From Rosa chinensis (Eukaryota; Streptophyta; Magnoliopsida; Rosales; Rosaceae), in the NCBI RefSeq assembly GCF_002994745.2, contig NC_037088.1, positions 63,320,397 through 63,384,396 on the forward strand: a stretch of 64,000 nucleotides of DNA. Reading direction: 5' to 3'. A program made the translations under genes and the position numbers. Positions 22,939-32,869 of this stretch are shown one piece after another. The notes beneath the pieces are model-generated. The model saw only the letters and a program-made list of their open reading frames with translations, made no database searches and was not told the origin of the DNA. Position 1 is the first letter of the stretch, and the number at the start of each line of letters is the position of its first letter.

Positions 22939-24318
22939 TGTTGAGTCACAAATTACTTACGCAATTGTGCCCCATAATTATGAAAATTGATTTATCTTCC
23001 ATGCTATTTTACCTTTTTTTAATCCATTTCCTTTTATTTGTAGGAAACCTTGCATTGAGAATAAAATGACTATTTGAGGCTTGAAATGTGGAGATTTGAA
23101 GCTAGGGGAAGAAGACACGGAGATTGGAAGAAAATTGCAAATCGACTTTTCCGGCGATTTTTCCGGCGACTTTTCAGGCAAACTTTTCCGGCGAGCTGCC
23201 ACTCATGGGGGGTCTTTTCTCCAGCAAAGGAGGACCATGGTGGTGAGAATCTCCCATCACTTGAAATTCAAATATCTCCCTACACCTTGTCCTTTTATCA
23301 CCTTGCCAATTTGAGACCATTTGGGGGACAATGGTGTAAGAGCATCTCTTGCACACTTGAGGACCAAAGATGACACACCTAGCTGATCAAAAAGAGGCCA
23401 AAGACCAATTATTGAGAATTCTTGACTCCATTCAATCATCTTCATCCTATCCAAGATCCATTTTTCTCTCTAGAGAAGACACCACCATTTCCACCACTAA
23501 AACCACCATCTCCACCTCTAAAACCTCCATTTCCACCACTACAACCTTCATTTCCTCCACCATTCAACACCACAACTCATCTTAGAGATCCCAAATTTCA
23601 CTATTCTTACCAATATTAAGAGCTTGGAGCAAGGAGAAGGAGGTGACTACCACCACATCATGTTCTTGGAGACCCATCTCTACCACCTCTTCCGGCATCA
23701 TCAATAGTCACCATTTACTCTCTATCTCTTTATATATTTGATGTTTAATAGAATGTTGAAGCTTGTGTATCTAGCTATGTGTGAGTAGTGAACTAGTTGG
23801 GGCTAGGTTCAACCCTAGCCAAACTTGCTTGGATTGATGCTTTTGTTTATAAATTGATGCAAATTCATGTTGTCATTCTTACATGCTAGGTCAATAGTTG
23901 AATGCATTACTTAGACCTAATCAATTTGAGTTATGTGTTTGCCATGACATGAAGTTTTTCTTAGAGATTGATTACCTCTAGGCAAAAAGGGAGCATGAAA
24001 GCACACCATGTGTGCATGTGAGGGTAGTGAGCTAAAATCACCTAGAGATAGGATTAGTTTGGTTGCTTGGTTACCTAAACTCTAAGCTTTATGCATTTAG
24101 GGGCAAATGATTGAGACCTATCTGGTAATTGAATTTGTCTCTAGGTAGTTAGCTATAAACTTATCCGGTTAGAGTTAATAAAATGAAAGGGGTTTAAGCC
24201 TTAGTAGTCCTATCCGGATGCTAAGAGGGTAGTTGGACAATTAGGTTTGCATCATTCATATTCAATTGCTTTAATACTTGTAAGGGAGACAAAAGGTGAA
24301 ACCCGATGCCCTAACTCC

Positions 24319-26261
24319 TGATTTGTGTGCTAAAATGCAACTTACGCGCAATAAGGGCACGGTCATCAAAGAAGTGGGAAATATTTAGACCCGAAATTAT
24401 CGTACCACGGGGATTGAAAAGCTAACTTCAATCCTTGGTTATGCCGATTACTAAGTCACTAACAATTAACAAAGAACCTAGAAAAATAGCACCAAACTAT
24501 TTACATGCCCGGCTCGGAACAACCAAGCCTAAAATTGGTCAAGAGAACCACAAATAAATGCGGAAACCCACAACCAAGTGGTATTGACAATGAAAGTGGT
24601 TTATGAAATTTGATTTTGATTGCGAAAAATAAAATTGACAATTGAAAATTAATATTGCAACTAAAGATAAAGATAATACAAACTTATCAAGAAATGAAAA
24701 TTAGGTCACTAGGGTATCCTCCTAGCCAAATTTAATGCACAAATATATTCCGACAATGGTCATTCAATTCATAGTGGCATCAAGAACCGTACCCAAGGCT
24801 TTTCAAGGCTCATGGGTCAATAGATTCCTTAAAAGGTATTCCTACTCCGGATCAAGGGTCGTAGAAACTCAATTGGGACAATCTAGAGCCTTGTTAAGGC
24901 CTCTAGTTGCACCAAAAGGCGAAGAGTACTAGAATCAAGGTTCCCAAGCTAGCCAATACGGCAATCGAAATTGGTATTGTAACTAACCATGTTCTAAACA
25001 AGTGTCCTATCCATAAATTAGAGAAGTGATTAGGTCCCCTAATTTTTTCTAGACATGCTCATCTACACATTGAAGAGTTAATCAAGCTCTTAAGCATGCA
25101 TCTAAGCCAAATATTATAGAATAGAACATATGCCAAACACGAAATCAAAAACCATTAAATCAAAACATATTTATTACATTAAATCCATGCTAGGGCTCAA
25201 ACCCTAGCTTCCTAAATAGACTACTCACAACCCATCCACAAATCAACAACAATATTCATCAATTAATTAAAGAGGTAAAGGTGAAGAAGAGTGAAAAGTA
25301 ACAAGAACAAGTCACAAATTGCTATGGAGCAATTATGACAAATCTTGATTTATGGCTTTTCACTTTTACCCAATCTCAAATCTTGATGTTCCTTGAAATT
25401 TCTTTGAGAAATTGATGAGGATTTGATGGAATTTTGGTGAGGTGAATCTTGTTGAGGTGATGGTGAATCTTAGTGAGGAGGAAAATGGATCTTGGTGAGG
25501 TGATGAAATGGATCTTGGTGAGGAGAAGAAATTGTGTGGAGAAGTGGTTTTGGGTGTAGGGTGAGAGACGGAGAGTGAGAAGGGTGATGGTGGGGAGTGC
25601 GGCAGAAAGTGAAGAAGAATAGGGTTTTCTGCTGTGTAGGGTTGAAGGTCAATATATATTCAAGAGGATGATGGCTTTGGAATTAATATGTGGAACGTGG
25701 CTGTTGTGGTGTGTGGTCTTGAGAGAGAGAAAGGATTATGGCCACGTGGCAACCGAAGATAGGAAGAGAGGAAAATAAGGAAAGAAAAGAAAATAAAAAG
25801 AAAATAAAAAAAAGGAAAAGAAGATGAAGGACGTGCACGTGGGAGAGGAAGGGGAAGGATTCTGATGCTGACGTCATGATGACGTCAGCAAAGTAATTAT
25901 TTTATATATATATAATATATATATACATATTTATATTTTCTTCTTTTCTTTTTCTTTTCTTCTTTCTTCTTTTTTGCTTTCTTCTTCTCTCTTCTCAATG
26001 CACTTCCGCATATGTTATCGGAGACAATTGGATTTCACTTCCTTGATGGCGTTGACCATGGTTGACCCGCATTGATAATTTCGTCCTTTTGTCGGAAACT
26101 CCATTTTGCTCAATTTCCCACCATTTTCTCTTGGTTTATGCAATTCCGCTTATTTCCTACACAACAAATAAAAATGGATTAATTACATAATAATTTACTT
26201 AAGGATTAACTTATTCCTAGTGTTTTACATACAATTACATGCATATAAATGCGTGTAATCA
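24319..26261. mobile_element. 1.9-kb solo LTR of another family
   Basis: TGATTTGTGTGC...GTGTAATCA, 1943 bp, with a perfect TSD ACTCC (24314-24318 and 26262-26266) inside the Gypsy-D LTR. The empty site CTAACTCCCCATCC is seen near 14083. No coding domain. A polypyrimidine run and TATA repeats occur near 25900-25990. Confidence 0.85.
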
Positions 26262-26578
26262 ACTCCCATCCATTTGATAACAACTTGTTTTGTTTAGGTT
26301 AGTTTATATTACTTGGTTTCATTGTTTCAATTTGAATAGAAACCAATCTCAAAATCAAATCTCTACAAACCATCTTGCACATACTCACCATGAACTTTGG
26401 TTCACTTGTGAGCCTTTGTTTGTGATTTTACATTTGCATATTCTTCTAGTTTTTCCTTAAATTTTCCCTAGCTAGGAAAGGATTTACCAATCCTCGTGGG
26501 TTCGACATCCTTACTTAATCCCCTATTCTATAACTTGTACCTCTTGCACTTGAGGGTGGCTTTAATGCTAAAAGTTTT

Positions 26579-26596
26579 TGGCGCCGTTGCCGGGGA
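26579..26596 (+). promoter_or_regulatory. Gypsy-D plus element primer-binding site
   Basis: TGGCGCCGTTGCCGGGGA just after the 5' LTR, identical to the minus element's site. Confidence 0.85.
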
Positions 26597-26890
26597 TTGG
26601 TGTGAAATCCAATCCCTAGTTTGGGTAGCCTTAGGGATTAGCTAGAAATTTTCCTTGTTTAATTTTATCTCTTTTTACGGACCAGTCATTGGTCTCCTCC
26701 GACCAGTCGTCGGAAATTTCCGACCAGTTGGCAAGTGTCATTTTAGGGGTCAGAAGCTCACTGACCAGTCGGCAAGTGTCGCCGACCGGTCGTTTCCCCT
26801 GTTTTCAAAAAATTTTAATTTCTTGTTTTTGGTTTCTTTTTGTATCTTGACTTATTTTCTTACGTTTGTTTTGAAATTTTATAGGTGTTT

Positions 26891-28544
26891 ATGTCTCACG
26901 AATCACCTATAAGTAGTCCAATGATCAATTCAACATATTCCACTCCATCATTTCCAAGCACACCAAGTGGAGACAACATATCTATTGATCAAGTTCTTGA
27001 AGATAGTGGTGAAGAAACTCGGATACCGCAAGAAACTCTTGATCTCATAAAGAAATTGGCAGAAGAGTTGCAAGCTAAAATAGCCCGGATACCCACAATG
27101 GATGAACCATGCCCCATGAAGGAGTACACTTTGCCAACAATCTCCAATCATCCAAGTTTCATCGTGCTTCCACCATGTGATGTTGCTTTTGACATAAAGC
27201 CGGGGACTATTGCAAACTTACCCCTCTTCTTTGGCTTGGAAAGTAATGAGCCATACTTGCACCTCCAAGAGTACAATGAAGCATGCTCAACCGTTCAACT
27301 TTTGGGTATTGATGAAGGCAACTTGCGTCTTCGGCTCTTTCCCTTTTCATTGAAGGACAAAGCCAAGAAATGGTTGTACAAGCTTCCCCCAAGTAGTATC
27401 CACACGTGGGAAGAGATGCAAAGGGTATTCCTCAAGTTCTATTTCCCTCCTCACAAGTCCAATTCATTAAGGAATGAGTTGATGAATTTTCGAGAGCTAC
27501 CAAATGAGTTATTCTATGAGACATGGGAAAGATTCAAGGATATAGAAGGTGGTGTTCCCAATCATGGCCTCTCTAAGGTAGCGGTTCTAAGTGCCTTCTA
27601 CACCGGGCTTTCACAAGACACAAGGAGGAGAGTTAATAATGCTTGTGGGGGATGTTTCATGAACAAGACCGAAGATGAAGCGATGAAGATTCTGGATGAA
27701 ATGAGTGAATCTTCTCAACTCTATGATAGTGCCTCAGATAGAAAGCCAATGATGATGAAGAGTGCACAAATACCTATAATGGACCAAGAGCAAAGGAGAG
27801 ACATGTATAATGTTGATAGTCCAAGTGTTCAAATGCAACAAGAGTTGAAGCGGATAGAAGGAGAAATGCAAAAGAAACTTGACATGATTCTACAAGCACA
27901 AGGAAGGCCCCTCAATCAAATGGCATCACCAAGCCAAATTTGGGAGCCTAGTTTGGGAGTCAAATCCATGGAGCAAGCTTGCTTGATTTGCGAAAGTGTG
28001 TACCATAGCCCAACAGAGTGTTCACAAAGCGACATGTACCCGGAATTGATAGAGCAATGCAATCTTCTCAGCAACCAAACAAGGCCAAAGAATGATCCTT
28101 ATAGCAACACTTATAATCCCGGGTGGAGGAATCACCCTAATTTTGGTTGGGGTGGGAATCAAAACCGTGAACAAGGTCAAGGTTACCAAAGGCAAGGAGG
28201 TGGCTATCAAGTGCAAGTAGCTCACACTTCAACAATCAAGGAGCAAACAATGCTTATCATGCTCCTAGACCACCTTATCAAGCACCACCTCAACAACCTC
28301 TACCTCTACAACAACCCCAAGTGTCAATTCAAGAAGCAAGAAGGACACCTACCCTTGAAGAAATGATGACGGCCTTTGTGAATAATCAAGCAAAGCAAGA
28401 TGAGAAGATCAATGTCATTCAACAAAGTGTGAGCAAGCTTGAGGTACAAATGGGGCAACTAGCTAATGAGTTGAGTCAAAGGAAGCAAGGTGTGTTTCCA
28501 AGCCAAGTGGAGAATAACCCAAGGCATGAAGCCAAAGCTATTGA
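26891..28544 (+). pseudogene. Gypsy-D gag, frameshifted
   Basis: Starts MSHESPISSP at 26891 (a Met two codons upstream is also possible) and is open for about 445 codons. A Gypsy Retrotrans_gag domain lies at about residues 120-280: LRLRLFPFSLKDKAKKWLY, then WEEMQRVFLKFYFPPHK. A knuckle-like CLICESVYHSPTEC follows near residue 365. Past a Gln/Gly-rich stretch a frameshift near 28225 moves the reading into the +1 frame, where a coiled-coil-like C-terminus (VSKLEVQMGQLANEL) follows. The frame ends in foreign sequence at about 28545. Gag would assemble particles; this copy is broken and no pol follows. Confidence 0.85.
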
Positions 28545-28559
28545 GTTGAGTCAAAGGAA

Positions 28560-29241
28560 ATGGCTGTTTTTGACAAAGTGTTGATGGGGAGACAGGAAAT
28601 CCAATAAACCTAGCTATCCATTTAAGTTGTCAAAGGCGGGCTTTTAATTTTTGTTTTACAAATCAGGCAACACAAAGATGAAGTTTTGTTGTCTGATTTT
28701 GAACAAATTAAACCTCAGCTAAGGTTCCAAAGAAGGAAAAGTTCCCGCTATAATATGCAACCAAAGTAACATGCTAGGCAATGCTCATTCACACAACGGA
28801 AATAACTCATTTGGTTGTGGGATCATCAATCTGGTGCTATATTTCAATCAAAACTTGGAAGTTTTTGGGGAGCTTCAGTGCCATTTTGGGCCAAATAAAG
28901 ATCACACAACAAAAGGTAAAAAACCGTTGTATCATGTTTTGCATGCTACTCTCACACAACAGATATAACTATACTGTTGTACTATGTAGTACCAATTTGG
29001 AGCCAAATTTGAGTCGATCTAGGAGGGAAATCTGCCGCTATTTTTTTTATGATTCACACAACAGATTATTCTTGTAACCGTTGTGCAATGACCTTCTAAA
29101 CAAAAACTTCAGAATTTTAACCACCTTATACAACGGAAGTTTAGTAAACATATTGTGTGATTCACTTTTCTTCATCACACAACACTTTTTTTTTTTTCGT
29201 TGTGCAAAAAGTGTTGTGTGTTAACATTTTTGGTGTAGTGT
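28560..29241. mobile_element. Truncated CACTA-type element end
   Basis: The right end reads ...ACATTTTTGGTGTAGTG at 29241, the reverse complement of a CACTACACCAAAAATGT terminus. Many subterminal ACACAAC and CCGTTGT units lie on both strands at 28790-29220, as in CACTA ends. The other terminus is missing; the left side abuts broken Gypsy-D gag. No coding domain. Confidence 0.65.
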
Positions 29242-29327
29242 TTGCTCATCTCAGCATCTCTACTTATGCTCCAGCTTGATGTCTACCTCCAGCTATCAAG
29301 GGAGGTAGTCATCAAGCTGAGGAGGTG
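29242..29327 (+). other. Copia-C 3' untranslated stretch and polypurine tract
   Basis: Short piece of Copia-C before its 3' LTR, with CATCAAGCTGAGGAGGTG next to it. Copia-A has the same layout (AGCTGAGGAGGGG before its LTR). Confidence 0.7.
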
Positions 29328-29555
29328 TATTAACAGAGACCAGATATTTTCGTACTTAATTAGGGTTAATTAGTGTTAATTCTGTTAAGTGCATGGTTAG
29401 CTTGTTAGTGACCTACAACTGTATTACACGTGTTTCTTTTCTGCTACTATACTCGTTCTTTAGTCAGTTGTAACAGACACACAAACATATATAGAATTCT
29501 CTCATTTCTTCTCTCGCTCTTCTCTCTTCCTCAAGCTCTAGAACCCTAGCTTTCA
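29328..29555 (+). repeat. Copia-C 3' LTR
   Basis: 228 bp, TATTAAC...CTTTCA, followed by TSD CAACA (29556-29560). It ends 815 bp before the kinase start codon. Confidence 0.88.
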
Positions 29556-29560
29556 CAACA

Positions 29561-30370
29561 GGCAGCATCGTATCGAATGTAAATCAAATAACTAAAAATT
29601 AATAATAATGTCCAGTATCATTTGGTTTAGTAGCATAAGTCTCTTTTTATAAGTGGGAGGTATGGGCATTAAAATAAATAACTGAGAGTGGGATCAAAAT
29701 ATAGCCTTAATATGATTTCACCAAAATAATTATTATTTGTTTGAAAAAGAAAACATTATTGATTATAAGACCATCTCTTCACATACGCTTATGGTACCAT
29801 CAGTTTAAAAATCATTGGTATATATTTTGGCATCAACTTCGTTGAAATAGGATTTTTCAATAAAATAAGTATACTGATTAATGATTCCAGCTAATTGTAT
29901 ATACTATATACAGAGCTGATTGTGACCTATTCTGAGCTGGTTTTAGCCAAACTTAATTTTCTGAAGTGCAAAGCTACATAGTCTACGCAATCTATATAAG
30001 CATATTCCTAAGAAAGTCTAATAACAAAATTAAAATTGTGACATTTCCAATGGAAAAAATTTATAGGATAGGCAAAAGCTAGCTAACAAGCACAAGAATA
30101 CATAAAGGTGAAGGCTGTTTGTGTACAGGCTAATTAAGTTTTTGTTGTTTTATATTGTATACCATTGAACTTGCAAATTCCTTGACTTCCAAGGCTGCCT
30201 TTTGTCTTCACCACAAGACTCCTTCCCTTCTGCTTCAAAGTTTCCGAAATACTAATTTGTTGCCTTCTTCCTCGCTTTGATCAAACCTTTTGTTTTCATC
30301 TCATCGCCAACTCACACAGAGAGTCACACTCATAATAATCCATTATATATACATCCTATATACATCAGTT
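29561..30370 (+). promoter_or_regulatory. Upstream region of the kinase gene
   Basis: About 810 bp of AT-rich host sequence between the Copia-C TSD and the kinase ATG. A TATATATACATCC stretch at 30344-30356 is a possible TATA element, but it lies very close to the ATG, so the real start site is uncertain. No other feature recognised. Confidence 0.4.
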
Positions 30371-32675
30371 ATGGTTTCTGATTTCTTTTCGAGTAAAATG
30401 CCCTGGAACTGCTTTTGTTGCGTCTCTCAGGAAGAGGATCAGCCAGAGACCCCCAGGTACGTACATATATGCTTAGATCTATATACTAGATCAAATGGTA
30501 TTAGTAGGTTTATTTGTGTGTTGACTCAGTTTTGGGGGGTTTTCATTTATTAGGGTGACCAAGAATAGAGATTACCCTTGGGATATATACCCTCTCAAAG
30601 AGCTTCTTCATGCAACAAACAACTTCCACCATGAAAACAAGATCGGTGAGGGAGGTTTTGGAAGTGTTTATTGGGGTCGAACAAGCAAAGGCGTGGAGGT
30701 AATCATATTCTCCTCACTCCATTAAATTTCATTTCTTATGATATTGATTCTTTCAATTAATATTCTGGTCATGGTCTGTGTATGAAGATAGCAGTGAAAC
30801 GACTAAAGACCATGAGCGCAAAGGCTGAGATGGAGTTTGCGGTGGAAGTTGAGATACTAGGGAGGGTGAGACATAGAAATTTGTTAGGGCTGCGTGGATT
30901 CTACGCCGGAGGTGATGAAAGACTAATAGTGTATGATTTCATGCCTAATCATAGCCTGATCACCCATTTACATGGCCAACTTGCAAATGATTGTCTTCTT
31001 GATTGGCCAAGAAGAATGAGCATCATCATTGGAGCGGCTGATGGCTTATCGTAAGCTCTAAACTCGTTAATCTTCAATTTACACCAACAAAATTAATGCA
31101 TGCTCTTAGAAAATAAAAAGTAAACTCTTGATTAGGTCACCTCTGTGTATTTCTTTAGTACCAGAACCATTTAATTAGTTCTCCTGCAATTCAAAGGTTC
31201 TTTAATATTAATGTATGTTAAAAGATTCTTAACCTAGCTGCCCTCTAATTCATTATCATATTGGGATCAAGGTAAAGAACAGTAGTTTGGTCTCCTGCTT
31301 TTTATTGAATACTTTAATTCATAGATAATGTGAACCAAAAATAAGTACACCACAAAACTAAGTACGGTCATCATCCAACCGTACCAGCAAACAAGAGAAC
31401 AAATTGAGCAACCCACATTTTGTGAGAAGATGCCATGCCTGATTAAGTTCTAAATTCTTATATTAGAAAACCACCACCAATAAATGTGGCAGCTTAATTT
31501 TCGTTATTTCTCAAGGTTTTCTCACATCAACTTCTAAAGAGTTGTGAGAGACGGACTCGATAAGCTAATTAGTTTTTTTGTTTTTTTTGACTTTGTCAAG
31601 AGGAATCCAAAGGCTTTCTAGGCCCAAGATAAACCCTTTCGGCGCATGTGAAATGCTCAAACTGTGCATTGCAGCACAGTGCCTGACCACTTTAACAGCT
31701 TCTGGGTTCGAACCTAGGTTGGTGAGCACACCCAACTAGGCAAGAATCACTAGACCACTTGAAATGGTTGCTAATTAGTTATTATATACTCACCTGCACT
31801 CCCAGATTGGGGCTTAATGGAGTGGGGGGTTAAGCTTAGAAGCAGGTCGTTTTGAATTCTTTTTTTCAAAAAATTTTGTGCTTGGACATTATCTTCTCTC
31901 AAGCTATAATTGTTTTCAAAAGGTTTTTTTTTTTTATTTGAGGCTCATTCGTGACCACAATTTTCAATTATTATTGACAATGAATATCACCTTTTAATAT
32001 TATAGATATATTATCTTTCATGAATTGTTTAGGTACCTGCACCATGAGGCCAATCCTCATATAATACACAGAGACATAAAGGCAAGCAATGTGCTTCTAG
32101 ACATTGATTTTCAAGCAAAAGTTGCTGATTTTGGATTTGCAAAGCTGATTCCGGAGGGTGTGAGTCATCTGACTACTAGAGTGAAAGGAACTCTTGGATA
32201 TTTAGCTCCTGAATATGCTATGTGGGGAAAAGTTTCAGAAAGTTGTGATGTTTATAGCTTTGGTATCTTGCTTTTAGAAATAATTAGCGGAAGAAAGCCA
32301 ATAGAGAAACTCCCTGGCGGAGTGAAACGTGACATTGTGCAATGGGCAACCCCTTATGTCCAAAAGGGTGCATACAATCACATTGCAGATCCAAAGTTGA
32401 AGGGCAAGTTCGACCGCGAACAAGTGAAGTCCACTATCATGATTGCGATGAAATGTACCGATAACAGCCCCGAGAATCGACCCACAATGAAAGAAGTAGT
32501 GGATTGGCTTAAGGGGGGAATAGGAACAAGGAAGAAAGATTTAACAGATGTGGGAGGCATCGAGGATGATGAAAATGAAGAAAACGACGGAAATGATACC
32601 GATTTTGAAGGGTACGAGATGGAGGTTTCTGATACCAAAAAGAATATAACAAAGGCTAAATCACAAAGGAGATGA
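30371..32675 (+). CDS. Receptor-like cytoplasmic kinase, PTI1-like (At3g15890 type)
   Basis: Four exons with GT-AG introns: 30371-30456, 30554-30698, 30788-31050 and 32033-32675, giving 378 residues. There is no signal peptide or membrane segment. A Cys-rich N-terminus (CFCCV, residues 14-18) could be palmitoylated for membrane attachment. The kinase domain is complete: glycine loop GEGGFGSVYWG (60-70), catalytic Lys81 in IAVKR, HRDIKASN with Asp179 (an RD kinase), DFGFA (197-201), and YLAPEYA with the conserved Glu225. The tail is strongly acidic and then basic (DENEENDGNDTDFEGYE). Known members of this family phosphorylate Ser/Thr in receptor signalling; the partner here is unknown. All junctions keep frame and no key residue is missing, so it looks functional. 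Intron 3 holds a SINE. Confidence 0.9.
31575..31769 (-). mobile_element. tRNA-derived SINE in kinase intron 3
   Basis: 195 bp with an 11-bp TSD GCTAATTAGTT (31564-31574 and 31770-31780). On the minus strand the head contains TGGTCTAGTGATT (A-box-like) and GGTTCGAACCC (B box), the RNA polymerase III internal promoter. The tail is A-rich, seen as the T run at 31573-31588 on the plus strand. It is inserted antisense to the kinase gene. Confidence 0.82.
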
Positions 32676-32869
32676 TGAATCCAAATCTCAATCTTTTATT
32701 TTGGGAGACAGATCAAATGTATCTCTTTGGCCTTTGTATTTTGTTTGTGAATTGAAATGTTGTATCATCCTGACCTTAATTATAATTAGTTATCTGTGAG
32801 TCATCATCAGTCATGTACGTACGTAACTTGAGAAATTAGTAAACATGACTTGGTCTTTCCATGTATAGG
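32676..32869 (+). other. Kinase 3' untranslated and flanking region
   Basis: AT-rich sequence after the stop codon. No clear AATAAA near the stop; TTTTATTTTGGG at 32694 is the nearest A/T-rich candidate. Nothing else recognised. Confidence 0.4.

Larger units (their letters stand above)
22939..28559 (+). mobile_element. Gypsy-D plus-strand element, 3' half deleted
   Basis: 5' LTR 22939-26572 (about 1.69 kb after removing the nested solo LTR 24319-26261), primer site 26579-26596, then gag 26891-28544. Protease, pol and the 3' LTR are missing. The LTR is the same family as 17083-18733 in inverse orientation, so the two Gypsy-D elements stand head to head with their primer sites pointing apart. 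The internal part ends abruptly near 28559. Confidence 0.85.
7339..29555 (+). mobile_element. Copia-C: Copia retrotransposon exploded by nested insertions
   Basis: 5' LTR 7339-7556 and 3' LTR 29328-29555 are the same sequence family. The exact TSD CAACA flanks them at 7334-7338 and 29556-29560, so both ends belong to one 22-kb insertion. A canonical initiator-Met primer site TGGTATCAGAGCC follows the 5' LTR (7557-7569). A purine-rich GAGGAGGTG precedes the 3' LTR. Own sequence remains at 7339-8874, 14406-15744, 16822-17082 and 29242-29555. The rest is later insertions. Everything after the middle of integrase (RT and RNase H) is deleted. The LTR ends are TA...CA instead of TG...CA. Confidence 0.9.

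Noticed and set aside
30290..30553. 87-codon frame starting upstream of the kinase ATG
   Set aside because: It reads through intron 1. The in-frame Met at 30371 gives a normal kinase N-terminus, and the upstream Met adds unconserved residues.
31680..31770. tRNA-like B box in the kinase intron
   Set aside because: No cloverleaf; poly(A) tail and TSD show a SINE, not a tRNA gene.
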